Assembly: GCA_007135295.1 (NCBI GenBank)
Contig: SLJD01000217.1
Span: 1-15,229 of the forward strand
Length of the DNA: 15,229 nt
Reading direction: 5' to 3'
Source of the DNA: Phycisphaerales bacterium
GTDB lineage: Bacteria; Planctomycetota; Phycisphaerae; Phycisphaerales; SM1A02
The notes below the pieces were generated by a model. It was not told the origin of the DNA. It searched no databases and worked only from the letters and a program-made list of their open reading frames with translations. Below, piece after piece: positions 1 to 6,838 of this stretch. The number at the start of each line of letters is the position of its first letter. Positions within the stretch are counted from its first letter, which is position 1. Position numbers and translations under genes: made by a program.

Positions 1-71
1 CACGGATCTGCATCCATGGGCCTGGGGTGATTTTCTGATTGCCAAATGGGAGGCAGTGGTCGGAGGCGGGG

Positions 72-1454
72 TCAGGGCGTCCAGTTGCTCAGAAGAATGC
101 CGAGGTCCGCGCCGCCGACCGTGCCGTCACCGTTGAGATCGGCCGGGCAGTCGTCGGGATCATCGCACGGCCCCCACTCGCTGAGCAGGATGCCGAGATC
201 CGCCCCGCCGACACTGCCGTCGCCGTTGAGGTCGCCGGGGATCGTTTCGTCAACGTCAGCAAGGGCGACGAACGCGCCGGCTCCCCAGCTCACGTCTTCG
301 TTGCCGTCCTCGGTGATCGACGCGCGAAACGCGATGTCGCCGTTGGCGTTCATCGTGATGCCGCCGCCGAAGACCGGCGAGGTGTCGGGCCGGGCGATCA
401 TGCCGGCTCCGAGGTCGGTTTCGACGGTGTCGTAATGGCCGACGACGCGCGTCAGTGAATCGCCATCGCCGACGAAGATCGCCCGCCGGTCGTCGCCGTC
501 GAACGCGCGGAAGGCGACGAGGCCGTCGGCGTTGGCGGACGGAGCGAAGAACTCGATCTCGGTGACCTGCGGGTCGTCTTCGGTGGAGATGGTGATGACG
601 TCTTCCCCGTCGAAGAGGAACACGCCGCGGCCGCCGTCAACGAGCGATGCGTTGAAGGCCACCAGCCCGCCGTCGGCGGCGGAGACGCTGTTGTCAAAGC
701 CGCTGTACGGAGAGTCCGGATCGCCGTCGCTGTCAACCGCGACGAGCGTGGACGTGCCGTCACCATGCCAGAGACGGATTTCGTTCGAACCGTCGTCCAG
801 CAACGCCTTCGTCGCGATCTGCGCATCGTTGTTGAACGAGGGGCTGAAGAGAAAATCGACGTTGCTGTCCGGGTCGAAGCCGGAGTCGCCGACGTACAGC
901 GTCTGATCGCCGTCGTCATCAACGATGTGCCCGCGGTCGCCGAAGCTCGTCGCGCGGAACGCGATCTGCCCGGCGTCGTTGTTCTGCACGGAGCTGAAGC
1001 TCTGCACGTTGAACGGCCCGCCCGGCTCGACCGCGACGGAGACGTCGCCCGTGTCCGGGTCATACTGCAGCACGCCGTCCGATGAGAGGAACTCGAACTG
1101 CTCGAAGACGACCTCGCCGTGCCCGTTGATCGACGCGTCGCTGAGCGACGGTCCTTCCGGGGCTTCGTAGACGACTTCGCCCTCGCCGCCCCCGCCGAAC
1201 CAGACGCCCGCCGGCCCGCCGAGTCCGACGGAGATCAGACTGAAGGCGACCTGCCGTTGATCGTTGACGGCGACGGTCGCGTTCGTGAACGCGCTGCCGA
1301 CCGGTAGGTTGTAGCCGGTGCTGCCGTCGGCCCGGGCCTGCAGTTCGACCTCATCGTACGAAGGCGTCGCCGCTGCGACGGCGCTGAGGCCGAGCGGAAG
1401 GCCGACCGCAATCGCACCGGCGCGCATCACATGATTGCCTGCATGTCGCTTCAT
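72..1454 (-). CDS. Secreted NxxGxxAF tandem-repeat protein with C-terminal dockerin-like domain
   Basis: The 460-residue product is predicted to be exported. A basic N-terminus (MKRHAGNH) is followed by a hydrophobic stretch at about residues 11-29, with a likely cleavage near AVAA/TPS. The body carries at least six copies of a motif close to NxxGxxAF, at residues 64-71, 110-117, 159-166, 209-214 (degenerate), 308-315 and 369-376, plus a variant at 259-267. This pattern matches the 'choice-of-anchor tandem repeat NxxGxxAF' families of planctomycetes and myxobacteria. The C-terminus holds two near-identical calcium-loop segments (DLNGDGSVGGADLGILLSEW at 408-427 and DLNGDGTVGGADLGILLSNW at 439-458), as in type I dockerins. 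The protein is very acidic. An AGGAG ribosome site lies about 9 bases before the ATG. It lies 108 bp downstream of the HExxH gene and may be transcribed separately. Its molecular function is unknown; surface attachment or a beta-propeller-like fold is inference. Confidence 0.85.
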   Translation of the reverse strand: MKRHAGNHVMRAGAIAVGLPLGLSAVAAATPSYDEVELQARADGSTGYNLPVGSAFTNATVAVNDQRQVAFSLISVGLGGPAGVWFGGGGEGEVVYEAPEGPSLSDASINGHGEVVFEQFEFLSSDGVLQYDPDTGDVSVAVEPGGPFNVQSFSSVQNNDAGQIAFRATSFGDRGHIVDDDGDQTLYVGDSGFDPDSNVDFLFSPSFNNDAQIATKALLDDGSNEIRLWHGDGTSTLVAVDSDGDPDSPYSGFDNSVSAADGGLVAFNASLVDGGRGVFLFDGEDVITISTEDDPQVTEIEFFAPSANADGLVAFRAFDGDDRRAIFVGDGDSLTRVVGHYDTVETDLGAGMIARPDTSPVFGGGITMNANGDIAFRASITEDGNEDVSWGAGAFVALADVDETIPGDLNGDGSVGGADLGILLSEWGPCDDPDDCPADLNGDGTVGGADLGILLSNWTP

Positions 1455-1493
1455 CTTCTGCTTCTCCTGAACACTTCTCTTTGAAACTCCCGT

Positions 1494-1510
1494 CCGGCCC
1501 CAATGGCCGG
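1494..1510. repeat. Short inverted repeat between the HExxH gene and the secreted-protein gene
   Basis: Six perfect base pairs (CCGGCC / GGCCGG) flank a 5-base loop in the 108-bp gap between the HExxH gene stop (1563) and the secreted-protein start (1454). On the minus strand no uridine run follows, so it is at best a weak terminator or a leader hairpin. In GC-rich DNA such a stem can arise by chance. Confidence 0.3.
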
Positions 1511-1562
1511 CATGGGTGGCGTGCAGCCATATACCGGCGCGCCACCGCTTGCCTGGCAGACC

Positions 1563-2207
1563 TCAGTGTAGGGTCTGCACGCCGTTGCTCAAGGGCTTTC
1601 CCGGCCGCTGCAGGAACGGTTCGAGCGGCTCGGGAAGCTGCTTGAGACCCCGTCGCCGGGCCTTGATGATCGCGTAGTGCAGCGATTCCGCCATGCGGCG
1701 CTCGACCGCCGACGTCACATTCAGCCCCCGGGCCCGCATCGTGTCCAGCGACCACTTCCACGCGTGGTATTCCTCAAGACACCGCGGCCGGTACGTGCCG
1801 AACCCGATCGCATGGTGGCCGACCTCGTGCAGAAAAATCGCGCAGCTCATCGGCCCGCGCGGGTACGGCGATTCGATCAGCCGGCTGACCGTGCCGTCCC
1901 CGTATGTCACGATCCACGCGCAGCCCGAAGAACTGCTGCGCCACTTCCGAACCCGCAGGCCGTACTCACGCTTCATCTCGCGGACGAGTTCGTCGTATCG
2001 CTCCTGCATCGGCCGGCGACGTTGCGGTGGACGCGCCGGCACGCTGCTCCGTTCCGCCACCGCCGATTCGGACGACCCGTTGCGATCACGGGGGGCGGAC
2101 GACCGGTCGCGGCCGCGGCGTCGTTTCGGCCGGCCCCGCCGTGACGCGGGCGGGTCGCCTTCGGCGACGCCGAGCAGATCCCACAATGTTCGCGCGAACC
2201 AGCCCAC
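1563..2207 (-). CDS. Putative HExxH zinc metalloprotein, unrecognised family, in the def-fmt operon
   Basis: The 214-residue protein starts at a GTG that directly follows the fmt TAA, with a GGAG ribosome site 8 bases upstream inside the fmt coding end. Residues 1-66 are a short hydrophobic start (GWFARTLWDLLGV) followed by an Arg/Pro/Ser-rich, probably disordered linker. The folded part begins near residue 67. It contains FLHEVGHHAIGF (HExxH at 127-131) and then CLEEYHAW, whose E145 or E146 lies where a third zinc ligand is found in gluzincin-like peptidases. No signal peptide or clear membrane segment is seen, so it is probably cytoplasmic. The layout recalls SprT-like or ImmA/IrrE-like HExxH proteins, but I cannot assign either family. 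Zinc binding and peptidase activity are inferred from the motif alone. The linkage to def and fmt suggests a possible role around nascent protein N-termini, which is speculation. Confidence 0.75.
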   Translation of the reverse strand: MGWFARTLWDLLGVAEGDPPASRRGRPKRRRGRDRSSAPRDRNGSSESAVAERSSVPARPPQRRRPMQERYDELVREMKREYGLRVRKWRSSSSGCAWIVTYGDGTVSRLIESPYPRGPMSCAIFLHEVGHHAIGFGTYRPRCLEEYHAWKWSLDTMRARGLNVTSAVERRMAESLHYAIIKARRRGLKQLPEPLEPFLQRPGKPLSNGVQTLH

Positions 2208-3179
2208 TTATGTGACTCCGCTGCCCTCGCCGAGACCGCGGCAGACCGCGCCCTCAGGCAGGCCGTGACCGTTGACGTAGGCCGAGAATGACATCGCCTT
2301 GCCGCCCGGCGGCTGGACGGAAAGCAGCCGGATCGCCCCCTCCCGGCAGAACACCCGGCCGTCCTCCGCCACCGCCCCGGGCGTGCGGCCGGGCGTGCAG
2401 CCGACCGCAGCCCCTTTCAATGATTGGCCGTCATCAGCTTCATCTTTCACCCGCAGCAGGCGCAGCGACCGTCCGTCGATCTCGATCGTGCAGCCGGGCC
2501 ACGGCGTCAGGCCGTGAATCACGGCCCGGACGAGCGGCGCGGGCCGGTCGAAGGTGACCGTCCCCTCGGCCTTGGTGAGTTTCGGCGCCCGCGTCGCCCG
2601 GGTTTCATCCTGCGGCTGCGGGTCGAGCGCGCCGGCTTCGTGCCGGGCGAGTACATCCATCACCAGGTCCGGGCCGAGGAGCGCAAGCCGGTCGTGCAGT
2701 TCGCCGGCCGTCTCCCCCGGGTCGATCGCCGTGCGGCTCGTGCCGAGCACCGCCCCGGCGTCCATTCGCGAGGCGAGGGTGATGACCGAGACGCCCGTCT
2801 GCCGCTCGCCGGCCATCATCGCCCGCTGGATCGGCGCCGCACCGCGATATTTCGGCAGCAGCGAGCCGTGCAGGTTGACCGCAAAATGCTCGCCGATGAG
2901 TTCCTCGCCGAGCTTCTGGCCGAACGCGATCACGACAAAGGCGTCCGCATGGACGTCGTGAACCCGGCGGATGACCTCGGGGGCGTTGACGTCGGCGGGC
3001 TTGAGCAGGTCGAGCGACTTCTCCGAGGCGAACGCCGCGATCGGCGTCGGAGTGAGGCGGCGGCGGCGGCCGGCGGGTCGGTCAGGTTGCGTGATGACGA
3101 GCGGGACGTCGTGCTCGCGGACGAGCCGCTCCAGCGTGGGCAGGCCGAAGGCCCCGGACCCGAAGAACACGATGCGCAT
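2208..3179 (-). CDS. fmt: Methionyl-tRNA formyltransferase
   Basis: This cytosolic enzyme transfers a formyl group from 10-formyltetrahydrofolate to Met-tRNAfMet for translation initiation. The 323-residue length is normal for the family. The N-terminal Rossmann-like domain opens with MRIVFFGSGAFGLPTLERL. The catalytic Asn-x-His pair is N102/H104 (VNLHGSLLPKYRGAAPIQRA) and the catalytic Asp is D140 (SRMDAGAVL), with the family's 36-residue spacing between His and Asp. The C-terminal OB-like domain starts around residue 205 (KLTKAEGTVTF). The ATG lies 6 bp after the def stop, and an AAGGGA ribosome site overlaps that stop. The order def then fmt is the common bacterial arrangement. The gene ends in TAA, with the next gene's GTG immediately following, so translation of all three is probably coupled. 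Confidence 0.97.
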   Translation of the reverse strand: MRIVFFGSGAFGLPTLERLVREHDVPLVITQPDRPAGRRRRLTPTPIAAFASEKSLDLLKPADVNAPEVIRRVHDVHADAFVVIAFGQKLGEELIGEHFAVNLHGSLLPKYRGAAPIQRAMMAGERQTGVSVITLASRMDAGAVLGTSRTAIDPGETAGELHDRLALLGPDLVMDVLARHEAGALDPQPQDETRATRAPKLTKAEGTVTFDRPAPLVRAVIHGLTPWPGCTIEIDGRSLRLLRVKDEADDGQSLKGAAVGCTPGRTPGAVAEDGRVFCREGAIRLLSVQPPGGKAMSFSAYVNGHGLPEGAVCRGLGEGSGVT

Positions 3180-3185
3180 GACGGG

Positions 3186-3707
3186 TTATCCCTTGGCGGC
3201 CGTCTCAAGTTCGCGGACGGCTTTGCGAACGGCGAGCCGATCGATGGTGGTCATGCGATTGAGGATGAGAATGCCGTCCAGATGGTCGTACTCGTGCTGC
3301 CAGACGCGGGCGAGGAGGTCGCTGTCTTCACGAGAAAACGTCTCGCCGGCGAGGTCCGTTGCCGTGATCCGGGCCGCGGCCGGGCGGCGGATCTCCGCAT
3401 TGATGCCGGGCAGACTGAGGCATCCCTCTTCGCGAGCGACGAGTTCGCCGAGCAGTTCGATACTCGGGTTGATGTAGACGACGTCGGCTTCGTCCTCCTC
3501 CTGCTGCGAATTGGCGACGAACATGCGCCACGGCAGGCCGACCTGCGGGGCGGCGAGGCCGACGCCCTCCGACTCGTGCAACAGCTCGATCATGCGGTGG
3601 GCGACGTCGCGGACCGTCTCGTCAATCTGCTCGATCGGTTGCGCTTTTTTCCGCAGCACCGGGTCCGGATAGTGAACAATATGAAGATTCGCCGGATTGA
3701 TGGCCAT
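3186..3707 (-). CDS. def: Peptide deformylase
   Basis: This Fe/Zn hydrolase removes the formyl group from the initiator Met of new proteins. All three family motifs are intact in the 173 residues: GVGLAAPQ at 48-55, EGCLS at 94-98 (metal ligand C96), and QHEYDH at 137-142 (ligands H138 and H142, catalytic E139). The N-terminal region (IVHYPDPVLRKKAQPI) is also typical. The ATG at 3707 has an AGGA ribosome site 7 bases upstream. It is the first gene of the def-fmt-HExxH unit. The divergent TPR gene begins 352 bp away, so the operon promoter should lie in that gap. Relative to many homologues the end is compact, just after the helix bearing HExxH. Confidence 0.97.
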   Translation of the reverse strand: MAINPANLHIVHYPDPVLRKKAQPIEQIDETVRDVAHRMIELLHESEGVGLAAPQVGLPWRMFVANSQQEEDEADVVYINPSIELLGELVAREEGCLSLPGINAEIRRPAAARITATDLAGETFSREDSDLLARVWQHEYDHLDGILILNRMTTIDRLAVRKAVRELETAAKG

Positions 3708-4059
3708 CGGGTTATCCTACAATCAGGCGCAGCAGCGGCCAAGCACCGGCGTCCGCCAGAGTCGCCTTGGTCGGCTTGGCACTGATTTCCCGGCCGCAAT
3801 GGCCGTCGCCAGCAAGTCGGCGGCATTGACCGGGGTGGCGGTTGCCCCTACCTTGGCCGAACGTGCCGGGCCGGGACATCCGCGGCGAGCCGGGGACGCC
3901 ACGCGTCGCCCGGATTTGCAGGCAACACGACTGCCGGGATGATCGCCGCCCCTGTCCCTGCTGCTGCCGGGCGACGGTCCGGCGGATAGAGAAACGGCCC
4001 AGGCCGGCGGCGATCCTGCCGCACATCCGAAACCTCAACCTCTATCAGCGAGGCCATGC
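3708..4059. other. Divergent intergenic region between def and the TPR gene
   Basis: This 352-bp stretch separates two divergent operons and must hold both promoters. Open frames here have compositions unlike proteins (Arg/Pro/Cys-rich shadows) and no convincing ribosome sites, so I call no gene. I see one small stem (CGGCC-N5-GGCCG at 3791-3805), the weak def promoter candidate, and no tRNA or intrinsic terminator. It ends with GAGG (4050-4053), the ribosome site of the TPR gene. Confidence 0.5.
3714..3742 (-). promoter_or_regulatory. Possible sigma70-type promoter for def operon
   Basis: Reading the minus strand, TTGGCC (3737-3742) and TAGGAT (3714-3719) are separated by 17 bases; each matches the -35/-10 consensus at 4 of 6 positions. 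The -10 overlaps the presumed AGGA ribosome site, so if used it would give an almost leaderless def mRNA. Both readings cannot be primary. The match is weak. Confidence 0.25.
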
Positions 4060-5562
4060 GTGGTTTTCTTCAGAAAAAAGGGTGAGACGACCAGCACCGA
4101 CTCCACCGACGCCGGCGAGAGCGGCAAAGGCGAGGCCGCCTTCCAGCCGAACCCGGAAAAGGCGTCCAAGTGGTTCGAGCACGGCCGCGTCGCCGCCGAA
4201 CGCTACGACTACGACTACGCCCTCTACTGCTACGCCAACGGCATGCGATTCGATCCCGAACGCATGTCCATGCACGAAGCGATGTATGAGGCCGCGGTCC
4301 GGTACCTGTCCAACGGCGGCAAGGCCGCGTCCAATCGTGAGCTGCGCAAGTTTCCGGCCTCCAACGCCGTCGAGAAGTTCGCCGCCATTGAGTTCGCGTG
4401 GATGAAGGACATCAACAATGTCTCGATTGCACTCAAGCTCATGGATGCGGCGATCAACGCCGGGCAGATCGAGTTCTGCCGCTGGCTGGCGCCCAAGGCC
4501 CTTAATCTTGCACGCAAAGCCAAACGGCCGAGCAAGTCCACCTTTATCAAGGCCAAGGACCTGTTCGCCAAAGCCGGGGCGTGGGATGAAGCGCTCGCCG
4601 CCGGCGAGGACGCCTACCGACTCGATCCGAGCGACAACGAACTCGCCGCCGAGATCAACGACCTCGCCGCCCAGCGGGCGATGGACCAGGGCGGCTACGA
4701 GGAGGCGACCAAGGTCGGCGAAGGCGGCTATCGCAAGTTCGTCAAGAATCTCGACAAGCAGAAGGAACTCGAAGAGGCCGAGTCGATCTCCGGCGGCTCC
4801 AGCGTCGAAGAACGCAATTTCGCCCGGGCCAAGAAGCAGTATGAGGAATCCCCCGAGCAGCCCGACGCGATCAACCAGTACGCGATGCAGCTTCGCAAGC
4901 GGGGCACGCCCGAGGCGCTTCATGAAGCCGAACAGATCTACCTCAAAGGGTTTGAAGCGACCGGCGAGTACCGCTTCCGAATGAGCGCCGGCGACATCCG
5001 GATCGAACTCAAACGCCGCGTGCTGCACGACCTCGATAAGAAGCTCGAAGAGGATCCGGACAGCGAATCACTCAAGGCCGACCGCGACAAGGCCCGCGAG
5101 GAACTGCTCGATCTCAAGTCCAGTGAGTATCGGGAACGCGTCAAGAAATATCCCACCGATCGGCGCATGCGGTTCGAACTCGGCGAGGTGGAATACGAAC
5201 TCGGCCGGTACGAAGACGCCATGCCGAGCTTCCAGGCCGCCAAGGACGAACCGAAGCTCCGCGTGCGGGCGGCACACATGCTCGGCCGATGCTTCGCGAG
5301 CGAGGGCTGGCACATGGAAGCCATCGGGGAGTACAAGGAATCGCTCGAGAAGATCGACGCGACCGAGCGTGAGCGGGAACTGCCGATCCGCTACGACCTC
5401 ATGGTCTCGCTGATCGAACATGCCCGCGAAGAACAGTCCATGGAAATGGCCAAGGAAGCGTTGGAAATCTGCTCCGGCATCGCGCGGCGGGACATCACCT
5501 TCCGCGACATCCGCGCCAAGCGCAAGGAAATCGACGCGCTGATCAAAGAGATCGAAGCGTGA
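4060..5562 (+). CDS. Cytoplasmic TPR-repeat protein upstream of kdsB
   Basis: The 500-residue protein is largely helical, with degenerate tetratricopeptide repeats: about 33-66 (EKASKWFEHGRVAAERYDYD onward, ending RFDPE), 162-191 (AGAWDEALAAGEDAYRLDPS), 364-397 (YELGRYEDAMPSFQAAK) and 402-436 (GWHMEAIGEYKESLEKI). Charged, probably coiled-coil segments lie at about 230-265 and 320-362. There is no signal peptide or membrane segment. It starts with GTG at 4060, with GAGG 6 bases upstream. An ATG at 4056 is in another frame and closes after nine codons. Its TGA overlaps the kdsB ATG by one base, so the two are translationally coupled. TPRs bind partner proteins; what this one binds is unknown, and its link to Kdo or envelope synthesis rests only on position. 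Lys/Glu-rich composition distinguishes it from its neighbours. Confidence 0.85.
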   Translation: MVFFRKKGETTSTDSTDAGESGKGEAAFQPNPEKASKWFEHGRVAAERYDYDYALYCYANGMRFDPERMSMHEAMYEAAVRYLSNGGKAASNRELRKFPASNAVEKFAAIEFAWMKDINNVSIALKLMDAAINAGQIEFCRWLAPKALNLARKAKRPSKSTFIKAKDLFAKAGAWDEALAAGEDAYRLDPSDNELAAEINDLAAQRAMDQGGYEEATKVGEGGYRKFVKNLDKQKELEEAESISGGSSVEERNFARAKKQYEESPEQPDAINQYAMQLRKRGTPEALHEAEQIYLKGFEATGEYRFRMSAGDIRIELKRRVLHDLDKKLEEDPDSESLKADRDKAREELLDLKSSEYRERVKKYPTDRRMRFELGEVEYELGRYEDAMPSFQAAKDEPKLRVRAAHMLGRCFASEGWHMEAIGEYKESLEKIDATERERELPIRYDLMVSLIEHAREEQSMEMAKEALEICSGIARRDITFRDIRAKRKEIDALIKEIEA

Positions 5563-6314
5563 TGTCCACCGACGCGCAGGCCGCCGTCGTCATTCCCGCG
5601 AGGTACGGCTCGACGCGGTTTCCGGGCAAGGCCCTCGCCGACAAAACCGGCCGACCGATGATCGCCCACGTCTGCGAGCAGGCCGGCCTCGCCCGGCGCG
5701 TCACGCGCATCCTCGTCGCCACCGATGATGAACGCATCGCCGACGCTGTGCGAACGTTCGGCTGGGAGGCGGTGATGACCCGCTCGGATCATCCCAATGG
5801 CACAAGCCGCCTGGCCGAGGTCGCTGAATCCCTCGACGATCGACTGATCGTCAACGTCCAGGGCGATGAGCCGGAGATCGATCCGGCGGTGATCGACCTC
5901 GTCATCGAAACGCTTGCGGACTGCGACTGTTCGATGGCCACCGTCGCCTCGCCGTTCCGCGACGATGAAGACCCTTCGGACCCGAACATGGTCAAGGTCG
6001 TCGCCACGCCGCGCGGCCGGGCGATGTATTTTTCGCGCAGCGTGATCCCCTACAACCGGAGTAACGCCCCGCCGGTCGAAGTGCTCAAGCACGTCGGCCT
6101 GTACGCCTACCGCCGGTCGTTTCTCAAGGCGTACCCGGACCTGCCGCCCACGCCGCTCGAAGCGGCCGAGCAGCTTGAACAGCTCCGCGTCCTTGAGCAT
6201 GGCCGGGAGATCGCCGTCGCCGTCGCCGCCTGCCACCACCACGGCATCGACACGCCGGAGCAGTACGCCGCGTTCGTCGAACGGTACCGGCAGCAGGACA
6301 CCGAACAGCGGTGA
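5562..6314 (+). CDS. kdsB: 3-deoxy-manno-octulosonate cytidylyltransferase (CMP-Kdo synthetase)
   Basis: This cytosolic enzyme joins CTP and Kdo to make CMP-Kdo, the activated sugar added to lipid A. The 250-residue length is normal. Family motifs are clear: IPARYGSTRFPGKAL at 11-25 (CTP-binding loop, R14 and K23), VATDDERI at 52-59, VNVQGDEPEI at 97-106 (metal-binding D102), YFSRSVIPYNR and HVGLYAYRRSFL, then TPLEAAEQLEQLRVLEHG and GIDTPEQ near the end. I prefer the ATG at 5562, which overlaps the upstream TGA, to the GTG one codon earlier. One oddity is NGTSRLAE at 79-86: E. coli KdsB has GTERLAE, so an acidic residue is replaced by Ser82. Its presence implies a Kdo-containing outer-membrane lipid. 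It converges on sufU with only 3 bp between stops. Confidence 0.95.
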   Translation: MSTDAQAAVVIPARYGSTRFPGKALADKTGRPMIAHVCEQAGLARRVTRILVATDDERIADAVRTFGWEAVMTRSDHPNGTSRLAEVAESLDDRLIVNVQGDEPEIDPAVIDLVIETLADCDCSMATVASPFRDDEDPSDPNMVKVVATPRGRAMYFSRSVIPYNRSNAPPVEVLKHVGLYAYRRSFLKAYPDLPPTPLEAAEQLEQLRVLEHGREIAVAVAACHHHGIDTPEQYAAFVERYRQQDTEQR

Positions 6315-6317
6315 GCG

Positions 6318-6776
6318 TCACTCCGTCGACACCGGCTCACCGTCGCCGTGCAGGGCCGCCTTGAGCGTGTGCCACGGCAGCGTCGCGCACTTCACACGGA
6401 TAGGAAAACGGCGCACGCTGACCAGGGAGGCCAGATCGCCGAGGTCATCGAGTTCCCCATCCTCGATCGTTCCGGCGTGGTCGGTCAGCAGGTCGTGAAA
6501 CCGATCGAACGCGGCCTCGGCATCGCCGGAGTTCATGTTCCGGACGGCCTGGGTCATCATCGACGCTGACGCCGTGCAGATCGCGCATCCCTCGCCGGTG
6601 AAGGCCACATCGCGAATCGCGCCGTCCTCGATCAGCAGGTACACCTTCACGCGGTCGCCACAGAACGGGTTGTAGCCCTCAGCCTGGTGGGTGGCGGACT
6701 CAAGCTCATGGTGGTTGCAGGGGGATTTGCTGTGATCCAGGACGAGTTCCTGGTACATGTCATGCAGTTCGTTCAT
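6318..6776 (-). CDS. sufU: SufU-type Fe-S cluster assembly protein
   Basis: The 152-residue protein belongs to the NifU-N/IscU/SufU family. The three cysteines and aspartate that bind zinc or a cluster are present: C39 and D41 (YNPFCGDRV), C64 (GEGCAICTAS) and C130 (RVKCATLPWHTL). The longer loop at about residues 82-107 between the second and third cysteine sites, and the family's normal length, favour SufU over IscU. SufU proteins take sulfur from SufS and pass it to the SufBCD scaffold. The gene lies 62 bp downstream of sufS on the same strand, which supports that partnership. An AAGG ribosome site lies 6 bases before the ATG. No sufBCD is seen in the window, so the scaffold proper must be elsewhere. 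Confidence 0.93.
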   Translation of the reverse strand: MNELHDMYQELVLDHSKSPCNHHELESATHQAEGYNPFCGDRVKVYLLIEDGAIRDVAFTGEGCAICTASASMMTQAVRNMNSGDAEAAFDRFHDLLTDHAGTIEDGELDDLGDLASLVSVRRFPIRVKCATLPWHTLKAALHGDGEPVSTE

Positions 6777-6838
6777 CGAGGACCTTGCGCGATGTTTTTT
6801 CGTGTCGTGCTCAGGAGCGTGCCGGCCGAGGACCTGCG

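Noticed and set aside
1..71. Possible terminator downstream of the secreted-protein gene
   Set aside because: No stem with a T-run is visible on the minus strand in the 71 bases available; the terminator may lie outside the window.
2424..3785. 453-codon plus-strand frame opposite fmt and def
   Set aside because: It runs straight through both well-supported genes in antisense, its Arg/Asp/Val-rich product matches nothing I recognise, and no ribosome site is seen.
4056..4085. ATG four bases before the TPR GTG start
   Set aside because: It is out of frame and closes after nine codons; GAGG is spaced for the GTG at 4060.
4045..5028. 327-codon minus-strand frame opposite the TPR gene
   Set aside because: It is a codon-bias shadow; the plus-strand TPR gene has a ribosome site, TPR motifs and overlap with kdsB.
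5391..6242. 283-codon minus-strand frame opposite kdsB
   Set aside because: kdsB motifs are complete on the plus strand; the opposite product shows no family features.
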